Of a DNA stretch of 5,664 nucleotides, positions 1 to 5,664 are shown in pieces. The notes beneath the pieces were generated by a model that saw only the letters and a list, made by a program, of their open reading frames with translations, had not been told where the DNA came from and did not search any database. Source of the stretch: an uncultured Johnsonella sp. (GTDB lineage: Bacteria; Bacillota; Clostridia; Lachnospirales; Lachnospiraceae); NCBI GenBank assembly GCA_905373785.1, contig CAJPUK010000136.1:1-5664 (forward strand), read 5' to 3'. How positions within the stretch are numbered: the stretch's first letter is position 1; every line of letters starts with the position of its first letter. Position numbers and translations under genes: made by a program.

Positions 1-1
1 C

Positions 2-1522
2 CTTTTATACCTTTGTATACTGGTTACTGTGGTTACTTGTATATTGGCAATTATTTTATTTACAGTCGGATCATTTGCTGAGAGCGGAAAAGGATTTAAA
101 CAAAGTATAGAAGTACAATTAAAGAATAGTGTTAAAGAAATAGAAGAGAGGCTAGGTTTTCTTGTAGGAAATTGCATGCAACTGTCAAATAAAATATCAT
201 CCTCTTTAGAAAGTGAAGTTCTTTCTTATCCCTATGATATATATGAACTTAATAATAATCCGGATAAGCTATTGTCTATACAGGAGAGTTTATACCCGTT
301 ATTGGAAAATCAGATGAAGATTATGAGAGTAAGCGGTATATTTACAATACTTGACGCTACGGTTAATACGCATTTGTCAAGTTCCATTACTTCACGCAGT
401 GGATTATACCTTAGGTTAGGGAATGTAGGCGGAGGCAACTCGACTAATGATGATGTATTTTTATTCAGGGGAAATGCCGATGTTTCAAACCTGTATCATA
501 TTCAAATGCATAACAGATGGAATATGGAATTTGATATTAAACAAATGGACTGGTATAAAAGTCAGATTTCAGATATTCCAAAAGAAGGAAGAACAGACTA
601 TTTATGGATAGGAAGAAGAAATTTAAGTAACCTTTGGGAGAGGGTTGCCTACTTAAGTCTTCCGCTTTTGGGCAGTAATAAAGAGGTATATGGAGTATGC
701 GGTGTAGAAATAAGCAGTATATTATTTAGATACAGGCACCCTCCTATAGAGGGAGATTACGGTAATATGGTTACAATATTTGCCCCTATAGAGGATAATA
801 CACTGGATTTAAGTGCTGCGCTTATAGGTGAGACTGATAATATTTATATTGCCGATAATGAAATCCTAACAATAAAAAAAGAAAAAAATTTCAATATATA
901 CAAGGGAAAAGATAGCAAGTATATAGGTTCACATTATTTTATAAATGAATTAAAAAGCGATGATGGTAGAAAGTGGGCAATAGCGGTACTAATGCCGTAT
1001 TCAGTTTATGAAGAGCAGGTAAATATAGAAAGAGTAACCTTACTTGCGATAATTATCTGTTTTGTCATTATGATGCTTGCCTTGTCTTATTTTATCTCTA
1101 AGCGTTTTGTGAATCCTATTGTGAAAAGGCTTGAAGAATTAAAAAATGAGCAAATGATTGAGAATGAATCTGCTTTGGGAATTTCTGAAATAGATGCACT
1201 CATAGAATTTATGAAAATAAAACGTGAGGAAAATCCTGATGATGAGAATCAGAAAATTAATATACCGTCAAATATAGAAAGTTTATTTGATCAATTTATA
1301 GAAAATGCACAAGGACTTACTGTATCGGAAAAAAATATACTAAAATATTATATAGACGGTTATGAGATAGCCGATATACCTGATCTTGCATGTGTAAGTT
1401 TGAATACAGTCAGAAAACATAATCGCAATATATATGAAAAGTTAGGTGTTAAGTCAAAAGATGAACTTAATCTGTATCTTGACCTTTTAAAACGTTGTGG
1501 AAGAATAAATGAAATTAAGTAG
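2..1522 (+). CDS. Membrane-anchored LuxR-family transcriptional regulator with extracytoplasmic dCache-like sensor domain (5'-partial)
   Basis: The frame is open to the left edge. The first in-window start, GTG at 29, has no ribosome binding site and would cut through a transmembrane helix that already begins at position 2, so the true start lies upstream. Numbering from codon 29, the first helix ends near residue 16. Residues about 20-330 are extracytoplasmic and resemble a dCache sensor: a long N-terminal helix, a W-Y element at 175-176, and the segment YGVCGVEIS at 221-229, like the end of the membrane-distal Cache subdomain. A second helix covers about 336-354. The next residues (356-372, with N-P at 362-363) look like the first helix of a HAMP domain, but I see no second HAMP helix. 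Residues 428-489 form a LuxR-type helix-turn-helix, with LTVSEKNIL at 430-438, NTVRKHNRNIYEKLGV at 459-474 and a C-terminal helix. By family knowledge such a protein would bind DNA from the membrane in response to an external ligand. Ligand and target genes are unknown. There is no receiver or kinase domain. Confidence 0.85.
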   Translation, partial: LLYLCILVTVVTCILAIILFTVGSFAESGKGFKQSIEVQLKNSVKEIEERLGFLVGNCMQLSNKISSSLESEVLSYPYDIYELNNNPDKLLSIQESLYPLLENQMKIMRVSGIFTILDATVNTHLSSSITSRSGLYLRLGNVGGGNSTNDDVFLFRGNADVSNLYHIQMHNRWNMEFDIKQMDWYKSQISDIPKEGRTDYLWIGRRNLSNLWERVAYLSLPLLGSNKEVYGVCGVEISSILFRYRHPPIEGDYGNMVTIFAPIEDNTLDLSAALIGETDNIYIADNEILTIKKEKNFNIYKGKDSKYIGSHYFINELKSDDGRKWAIAVLMPYSVYEEQVNIERVTLLAIIICFVIMMLALSYFISKRFVNPIVKRLEELKNEQMIENESALGISEIDALIEFMKIKREENPDDENQKINIPSNIESLFDQFIENAQGLTVSEKNILKYYIDGYEIADIPDLACVSLNTVRKHNRNIYEKLGVKSKDELNLYLDLLKRCGRINEIK

Positions 1523-1565
1523 CATAGTAAAACTAAATACCTAAAACATAACAAATGTTACAAAT

Positions 1566-1616
1566 AAAAAAAGCCGTACTCATTATATATATTGCATAGA
1601 ATGTAGGGCTTTTTTT
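1566..1616 (+). terminator. Intrinsic (rho-independent) terminator after the LuxR-type regulator gene
   Basis: A 10-bp perfect outer stem pairs AAAAAAAGCC (1566-1575) with GGCTTTTTTT (1607-1616). After a G-G mismatch the stem continues with TAC/GTA and then, past a small bulge, ATT/AAT, around an AT-rich loop. The run of seven T at 1610-1616 gives the U-tract on the + strand. The matching A-run on the other side means it might also work on the - strand, although no - strand gene ends here. It lies 43 nt after the regulator stop codon and separates that gene from the lipoprotein genes downstream. Confidence 0.85.
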
Positions 1617-1636
1617 GTATATTTTAACATTATCTG

Positions 1637-1674
1637 ATGAATAATATTTCTAAAATCACACAAATATTATTCAT
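1637..1674. repeat. Perfect 13-bp inverted repeat in the leader of the lipoprotein genes
   Basis: ATGAATAATATTT at 1637-1649 is matched exactly by its reverse complement AAATATTATTCAT at 1662-1674, with a 12-nt spacer (1650-1661). In RNA the stem could gain two G-U pairs at its base. No T-run follows, so it is not an intrinsic terminator on the + strand. It could be a transcription-factor operator or a leader RNA hairpin. It lies about 30 nt upstream of the chosen start at 1706. Confidence 0.8.
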
Positions 1675-1694
1675 TGAATACAAGACAAACTGTA

Positions 1695-1700
1695 AGAGAG
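1695..1700 (+). promoter_or_regulatory. Weak ribosome binding site deciding the start at 1706
   Basis: AGAGAG ends 5 nt before the ATG at 1706. It is a partial match to the Shine-Dalgarno consensus. No comparable purine stretch precedes the upstream in-frame ATG at 1637, which also lies at the first base of the inverted repeat. This favours 1706 as the start. Confidence 0.5.
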
Positions 1701-1705
1701 TGAAA

Positions 1706-2824
1706 ATGAAAAAATTCAAGGTGTCATTTTATATTTTAGGAATTATGATAAAAAGTTTATCGGTTTTACTATGGATATGTATGTTAAGTGCCTGCAACAT
1801 TGCACACAGACAACCTAAAGGAAATGATGATACCAAAGTATTTTTCCCTGATAAAAAAGTTAAGAAAGAGGATGAAGAATATATAGGTCAGATCGATGAA
1901 AATAGTAAAACCAAAAAGAACATAGGTTCCGAATTAAAAGAAAATAAAGGTAGAAGGGCTTTGTCATATGATTTTAAGAAGTCCTTTAATGAAGGTAAAT
2001 CCGTATATCCTAATTTGAGTGATTATGCGGCAGCGGACATTGACCCGAAAGAATATTTATTTCCCGACAGTGATACAAAGCTTATAGATAATGAAATATT
2101 GGATAATGCCGGTATTTGGCAATTAAGGCGTGGTATTAATGAAATATATGCCAAACGTGGAAGAAAGTTTATTAACGATGGACAAAGAGTATACTTTGAG
2201 GGGAAAAGCTGGTATAAGGGAAGGATTGAGGCAGGCGATTTTGAAGAAGATTACCTTAATGAGTATGAAAAAAACAATGTTGCTTTATTACAGGAAAGAT
2301 TAGTTGCTCTTAGTGAAGGAATCAATATAGGAGAACTGGAATTAAGTGTATATAACTTTCTCAAAGAAAAGGGAATTAATGGGGTATTAAAATCAAAGTT
2401 TGATCGAAATACATTAGAAAATATTGCAATAAAATATATAATTTATCAATGGCATGATGAAAGTATCGATTATGAAAAACTGAGAAGAGAAACTCAAAGA
2501 ATGAGTGATTATGATGCCGATGCAGATATTTCAGCAATAAAAAGTAAAGATTTAGACTTATTGCTACAAAGATTTTTTGGTGTGGGACTTTATGAAATTG
2601 AATGGAATAAGTCAGGTGTAAACTACTCAAAAAGTGAGGATGCATATTATTCAATACATAAAGACAATAATGAAACAGTTATTGTATCGGTAGAACTCAT
2701 ATATAAGGAAAATAACAGGTATAGGTTTATATGTCGTGAAGAAGGTTATAAAAAAGATAATAACTTTTTGATAGTGGAACTTGAAAGAGATGATGAGAGC
2801 TTTAAATTTATAAGTGTTAAATAA
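1706..2824 (+). CDS. YARHG-domain lipoprotein, paralogue 1 (degenerate YAKRG motif)
   Basis: The protein is 372 aa from the ATG at 1706. It has a lipoprotein signal peptide with lysines at 2, 3 and 5, a hydrophobic stretch and the lipobox L-S-A-C with Cys30, so it should be lipid-anchored outside the membrane. Residues about 31-95 are a charged, low-complexity linker. A YARHG domain lies at about 118-200: FPDSD, WQLRRG at 138-143, the signature at 148-152 reading YAKRG instead of YARHG, a YFEGKSWY segment ending at 170, and LNEYEK at 184-189. The remaining 170 residues form a second domain, shared with the next gene, that ends in probable beta strands (ESFKFISV). YARHG domains are widespread on bacterial surface proteins and their molecular function is unclear, so I give no activity. 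The protein is collinear with the downstream gene along its length, which indicates tandem duplication. The alternative start at 1637 would add 23 residues before the signal peptide and is disfavoured. Confidence 0.85.
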   Translation: MKKFKVSFYILGIMIKSLSVLLWICMLSACNIAHRQPKGNDDTKVFFPDKKVKKEDEEYIGQIDENSKTKKNIGSELKENKGRRALSYDFKKSFNEGKSVYPNLSDYAAADIDPKEYLFPDSDTKLIDNEILDNAGIWQLRRGINEIYAKRGRKFINDGQRVYFEGKSWYKGRIEAGDFEEDYLNEYEKNNVALLQERLVALSEGINIGELELSVYNFLKEKGINGVLKSKFDRNTLENIAIKYIIYQWHDESIDYEKLRRETQRMSDYDADADISAIKSKDLDLLLQRFFGVGLYEIEWNKSGVNYSKSEDAYYSIHKDNNETVIVSVELIYKENNRYRFICREEGYKKDNNFLIVELERDDESFKFISVK

Positions 2825-2831
2825 TGTTATT

Positions 2832-2836
2832 AGGAG
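2832..2836 (+). promoter_or_regulatory. Strong ribosome binding site of the second YARHG gene
   Basis: AGGAG lies 6 nt before the ATG at 2843, inside the 18-nt gap after the previous stop codon. The gap is too short to hold a promoter and a terminator, so this supports co-transcription with the first YARHG gene. Confidence 0.85.
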
Positions 2837-2842
2837 AATGTC

Positions 2843-3991
2843 ATGAAAAAAAACATCAAACACGTATTAAATGTACTTGTCTTATTATTATGTATTTTAT
2901 TGCTAAATGCCTGCGGAAATCTCAATAAAACAGTTGATAAAGGCAATAAATCAAAAAAAGAAGTTGTGGATGAAGATGATGTAGAGGAAGAGGACGCAGA
3001 AGAAGAGGATGTAGATAAAAAAGAGACTAAGAAAAAGAAGTCTGAGAAAGAAAAGAAAAAACAAAAAAATGAAAGCAGCGAGACAGCGCTGACTAAAGAA
3101 ATTCAAAGCAATACAAAACCGGCTCCTTCAAATTCTTTATCAGAAGCGGATTATAGTAAATATTACAATCAGATTGATTATGCGGCGTCTGAAATAGACC
3201 CTACAAGCTATATATTTCCGGATAGTGATAAAAGAGTACTAAGTAATGCCGAGATAGAGGCTGCAAGCATTTGGCAATTAAGAAGGGGAACTAATGAAGT
3301 CTATGCAAGGCATGGCAGAAAGTTTAAAAATCAAGGACAGGCAGCTTATTTTGAGAGTAAATCCTGGTACAACGGCACTATAGAAGCCGATAACTTTAAT
3401 GAAAGTACTCTAAATGAATACGAAAAGCAAAATGTAAAATTAATGCAAAACAGACTTGACAGCCTGATTGGAAATAATGATATAAGTTCACTGGAGCTTA
3501 GGGCTTGTAAATTTGTTGGAGAAAATGGAGTAAACGGTTTGTTAAGATGTGAATTTTCTCCGGATAATGTGAAGGGAATATCACCGTATGAAATCGTCTA
3601 TCAGCTTACAGATGAAAGTATAGATTATAGAAAAGTTACAGAAGAACTTGCTAAAACCGGAGCTTCCGACTTTGATTTGGATACTTCATATCTTAGCAAA
3701 GACAGTCTCGATCAATTTTTTAAGAAATATATAGCTTATCCGGTAGAATTGACAGTGAAATGTGATGTATATGTTGACGGTAAGGGGGTGTATTGCCTTC
3801 AGCATGGAGATACCAATTATATGATGGTGGATCATTTGGAGCTTGTAGATGTAAAGGATGATGTAGTAACATTTGTATATTTGGATTATTCATATTATGG
3901 AGGAGTTTTCCCTAACCTTATTATATCACTTCAAAAAAATGGCGAAAGCTTTAAGTTCGTAAGTGTGAGCAATAAGTTTTATAATAAATAA
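2843..3991 (+). CDS. YARHG-domain lipoprotein, paralogue 2 (canonical YARHG motif)
   Basis: This 382-aa protein starts at an ATG with a strong Shine-Dalgarno site. The signal peptide has K-K at 2-3, a leucine-rich core and the lipobox L-N-A-C with Cys24. Residues about 31-90 form an extreme polyampholyte linker: an acidic block at 43-58 followed by a lysine-rich block at about 59-75. The YARHG domain spans about 124-207, with FPDSD at 125-129, IWQLRRG at 143-149, YARHG at 154-158, a YFESKSWY segment at 169-176 and LNEYEK at 190-195. A C-terminal domain (about 210-377) matches the first paralogue: LEL near 217-219, ENGVNGLL at 227-234, DESIDY at 257-262, and the ending ESFKFVSV at 368-375. Beta strands are likely in the last 80 residues. 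It should sit lipid-anchored on the outer face of the membrane, with the domains held away from it by the linker. The function is unknown. A binding or envelope role is the most that context allows. Confidence 0.88.
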   Translation: MKKNIKHVLNVLVLLLCILLLNACGNLNKTVDKGNKSKKEVVDEDDVEEEDAEEEDVDKKETKKKKSEKEKKKQKNESSETALTKEIQSNTKPAPSNSLSEADYSKYYNQIDYAASEIDPTSYIFPDSDKRVLSNAEIEAASIWQLRRGTNEVYARHGRKFKNQGQAAYFESKSWYNGTIEADNFNESTLNEYEKQNVKLMQNRLDSLIGNNDISSLELRACKFVGENGVNGLLRCEFSPDNVKGISPYEIVYQLTDESIDYRKVTEELAKTGASDFDLDTSYLSKDSLDQFFKKYIAYPVELTVKCDVYVDGKGVYCLQHGDTNYMMVDHLELVDVKDDVVTFVYLDYSYYGGVFPNLIISLQKNGESFKFVSVSNKFYNK

Positions 3992-4167
3992 TATTGTAAA
4001 GATGAGTAAGTGTAAAACGAAGGAAAATTTACAGACAGCTGCTTGGTTTGGCAGTTAAAAAATAAAAATATCACTTAAAATACAAAAAATATTATGGGCT
4101 TATTATGCCAAGTTTAGTATGCGACACCTATAGGCGGTTATTAGGCTTAAGTAAAAAAAGGAGGAGT
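3992..4167 (+). promoter_or_regulatory. Intergenic spacer before the third lipoprotein gene, possibly with its own promoter
   Basis: The spacer has no clear terminator, so read-through from the YARHG genes is possible. AGCTGC (4037-4042) can pair with GCAGTT (4051-4056), including one G-U pair, but is followed by an A-rich stretch rather than T. An A-rich segment (4057-4090) leads into TATTATG, present twice at 4090-4096 and 4101-4107, 11 nt apart. Either copy could be a -10 element, with the A-tract as an UP-like element, but I see no good -35. The in-frame ATG at 4105 lacks a ribosome binding site. Confidence 0.35.
4159..4166 (+). promoter_or_regulatory. Shine-Dalgarno site deciding the start at 4168
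   Basis: AGGAGGAG runs up to 1 nt before the ATG at 4168. The core AGGAGG (4159-4164) leaves 3 nt to the start codon, which is close but workable for such a strong match. Nothing similar precedes the in-frame ATG at 4105. Confidence 0.8.
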
Positions 4168-5508
4168 ATGAAAAAATTAAAATTATTATCTACAGCTTTG
4201 CTGTTTTTATTGCTTTGTTTATCTGCTTGCAGTAAAGAAAAAGTAAGTGAAGATAATGTAGCCACTGAGGAAACAAAACAGGCTAAGACAAAGAGAAAGT
4301 CTAAGTCTGAGGATAAAAGTGAAAATGAAAAGAAGGTAGCAAACGAAGATAGGACAGAAAATGAAGAAAAGATAGAAAATAACGGTGGATATTTTGTAGC
4401 CGAGGATAATATGGTATATTTCAGAAATTACGGTGAGAGTTTGGACGGCGAGGTAGCACTTTTTGGTGACTTTTTAGATATACCTAAAAAGATGGAAAAT
4501 GCACGGATATGCTCATATGATATTGACACGCAAGAGGTGAAAAGTGAATTTAATGATTCCGGCTTTGGTGAATTATATTTATATGAGGATACTTTTTACC
4601 TGAAAGAAGTTGAAGAAGGGGATGAAATCGTTTACGGAAATATATATTCCATAAAGACAGACGGAAGTGACAGAAAAGATATAACAAAGGGGCACATACT
4701 TGCAATGAATCCGGATAACGGAGTATATGCTGTGGAAAGTTATAAGGATGGAATATGGTTTATAGAATTGTGGCAGCAGGATAAGCTTATATACAGTTTT
4801 AAAGATGATAAAGATGAGCATACAGCTTCTTTTATATCTTCCGGAAAGACAGATGATTATGCATTATTCTTAAAAAATGTTTATGATGACAGTAAAAATC
4901 CGGAACTTTGGGCAGTTAAACTTAATGAGTATGGAGAGCTTACAAAAGTAGGAGATATTGATATAGACCAAGAGGAGATGATGGGTGCTTATCCTGCAAT
5001 TGAACAAGTCGCATATTCAAAAGACAAGGTGTATTTTGTACTTACTCTTCGTGGCGGTACTGCCTTGACCCTGCAAGGTGCTTATCTTTTTGAGGTCGAC
5101 TTAAATACGGAAGGCAGTCTTAAGCTTATGGATGAAGGTATACGGGGTGATGATGAAGAAAGTATACTTGAAATATGGATCGATGAGTCGGGAAAACTAA
5201 AAAAAGGAAAGAGCAAACCGTTCAGTGCATGGTCTTACGAGACGGATCTGATGTTTTGTGATAAAGACGGAAAAGAAAAACTACTTTGCCCTGATTTATT
5301 TGTAGAAGATATTGATGATATCAACTCTATAAAAATGATGCAAAAGGCGGAGTTTGTAAAAGGAGCCTTTTTTGTAATAAGTTGTGATGCCAAGCGTTCT
5401 GAAGAAGACGATATAGGATGGAGAGACGCTTATAAGTGTTTTGGTACAAATTACTTTTGCATTCCTGCTAAGGAGAAAAGTCAGGAAGAGCTGCTGGATG
5501 TAGAGTAG
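4168..5508 (+). CDS. Lipoprotein with charged linker and beta-propeller-like body, function unknown
   Basis: The protein is 446 aa from the ATG at 4168. The signal peptide begins MKKLK, has a leucine-rich core and ends in the lipobox L-S-A-C with Cys21. Residues about 22-72 are a Lys/Glu/Asn-rich linker with a loose repeat of N-E-x-K-type units at 52-71. From about 75 to 433 the chain has repeated short beta-strand pairs with patterns such as NMVYF (81-85), ELYLYEDTFYLKE (135-147), GNIYSIKTDGSDRKDIT (157-173), GIWFIELW (195-202), KVYFVL (287-292) and AYLFEVDL (305-312). These read like blades of a beta-propeller of the TolB / DUF5050-like kind found in many clostridial lipoproteins. This is a fold guess from pattern, not a confirmed family. 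Six cysteines besides the lipid-bearing one lie at 115, 364, 374, 406, 424 and 431, five of them in the last 85 residues. It is in line with the YARHG lipoprotein genes and probably works at the same surface. The ORF starting at 4105 would add 21 residues before the signal peptide. Confidence 0.8.
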   Translation: MKKLKLLSTALLFLLLCLSACSKEKVSEDNVATEETKQAKTKRKSKSEDKSENEKKVANEDRTENEEKIENNGGYFVAEDNMVYFRNYGESLDGEVALFGDFLDIPKKMENARICSYDIDTQEVKSEFNDSGFGELYLYEDTFYLKEVEEGDEIVYGNIYSIKTDGSDRKDITKGHILAMNPDNGVYAVESYKDGIWFIELWQQDKLIYSFKDDKDEHTASFISSGKTDDYALFLKNVYDDSKNPELWAVKLNEYGELTKVGDIDIDQEEMMGAYPAIEQVAYSKDKVYFVLTLRGGTALTLQGAYLFEVDLNTEGSLKLMDEGIRGDDEESILEIWIDESGKLKKGKSKPFSAWSYETDLMFCDKDGKEKLLCPDLFVEDIDDINSIKMMQKAEFVKGAFFVISCDAKRSEEDDIGWRDAYKCFGTNYFCIPAKEKSQEELLDVE

Positions 5509-5664
5509 TTGGCAACATAAACAATAGCTATTTACTCCAAACCCTTATACAGCTATTTTTTGCGGGCTGGTGATTACAGAAACACTCCCTATTTCAATCT
5601 TTTTAGCGTTTAGTACTGTTAATAAAGTGAGTTACAAACTTTACAGACGAGGACTGTTCGAGCG
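5509..5664. other. Intergenic tail with no recognisable gene
   Basis: All frames on both strands are short or lack start signals here. The segment holds a terminator-like hairpin (5523-5561) and, from about 5645, a noticeably GC-richer end that is cut by the window edge. That end could be the start of an intergenic repeat, but one copy is not enough to say so. Confidence 0.5.
5523..5561 (+). terminator. Weak candidate intrinsic terminator after the third lipoprotein gene
   Basis: AATAGCT (5523-5529) pairs with AGCTATT (5551-5557) to form a 7-bp stem around a 21-nt loop, running into six T at 5556-5561. The stem is short and AT-rich and the loop long, so termination may be leaky. The left arm sits inside a 10-bp palindrome, AATAGCTATT (5523-5532), which could compete with this pairing. 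It starts 15 nt after the stop codon, a fitting place for the end of the unit. Confidence 0.5.

Larger units (their letters stand above)
1617..1705 (+). promoter_or_regulatory. Leader / probable promoter region of the first YARHG lipoprotein gene
   Basis: Because a terminator ends just upstream, the lipoprotein genes should have their own promoter in or next to this stretch. I could not find a convincing pair of promoter hexamers. TATTAT at 1665-1670 is the best -10-like match, but nothing like a good -35 lies 16-18 nt before it. If it were the -10, the inverted repeat at 1637-1674 would overlap the promoter and could act as an operator. If transcription starts earlier, the same repeat would be an RNA hairpin in the leader. 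Confidence 0.35.

Noticed and set aside
29..31. GTG at 29 as the true start of the regulator
   Set aside because: The frame stays open and hydrophobic to the left edge, no ribosome binding site precedes the GTG, and starting there would remove part of the first transmembrane helix.
1360..1554. Open frame of 64 codons on the - strand
   Set aside because: It lies mostly antisense inside the helix-turn-helix coding end of the regulator gene and has no recognisable domain or good ribosome binding site.
2376..2863. Two open frames on the - strand (2376-2654 and 2651-2863)
   Set aside because: They are antisense to the YARHG genes, rich in His/Phe/Ile as expected from the complement of AT-rich coding DNA, and match no family.
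4037..4056. Hairpin AGCTGC/GCAGTT as a terminator of the YARHG operon
   Set aside because: The stem is only six pairs including a wobble, and is followed by A-rich sequence instead of T, so it does not meet the pattern of an intrinsic terminator.
4107..4150. Possible riboswitch or structured leader around the CCTATAGG palindrome
   Set aside because: I tried to pair the flanking segments and found only short, inconsistent helices. No known riboswitch consensus is recognisable.
4231..4383. Tandem DNA repeat in the linker of the third lipoprotein
   Set aside because: The Lys/Glu/Asn-rich units are only loosely similar at protein level and not repeated exactly in DNA; low complexity explains them.
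4579..4821. Open frame of 80 codons on the - strand
   Set aside because: It is a shadow of the third lipoprotein gene; the hydrophobic composition comes from reading A-rich coding DNA on the complement.

Overview
This is a low-GC, AT-rich window. All genes are on the + strand and read with the standard bacterial code. The purine-rich Shine-Dalgarno sites, the style of the lipoprotein signal peptides and the protein families suggest a Firmicute of the Clostridia, most plausibly Lachnospiraceae-like. That placement is inferred from composition and family resemblance; the window holds no marker gene.

Layout. Positions 2-1522 hold the 3' part of a gene for a membrane-anchored LuxR-type regulator. 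It has a transmembrane helix cut by the window edge, an extracytoplasmic dCache-like sensor, a second transmembrane helix, a cytoplasmic linker and a C-terminal LuxR helix-turn-helix. A good intrinsic terminator (1566-1616) closes that unit. A leader follows that carries a perfect 13-bp inverted repeat (1637-1674). Two full-length paralogous YARHG-domain lipoproteins come next (1706-2824 and 2843-3991), 18 nt apart and almost certainly co-transcribed. After a 176-nt spacer there is a third lipoprotein (4168-5508) with a charged linker and a predicted beta-propeller-like body. The final 156 nt hold a weak terminator-like hairpin and no gene.

How the genes may work together. Three consecutive lipoproteins, each with a highly charged linker after the lipid-anchored cysteine, form a cell-surface cluster beside a transmembrane one-component regulator. 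It is plausible that the regulator senses an extracytoplasmic signal and controls the lipoprotein genes, with the inverted repeat as a candidate control site. The terminator shows that the regulator is not simply the first gene of the same operon, and the regulatory link is not proven by the sequence. The substrates and functions of the lipoproteins are unknown.

Two start sites matter for anyone re-annotating. The longest ORFs of the first YARHG gene and of the last lipoprotein begin at ATGs (1637 and 4105) without a ribosome binding site, and would bury the signal peptide. The starts used here (1706 and 4168) restore normal lipoprotein N-termini. I saw no CRISPR array, tRNA, rRNA or complete mobile element.
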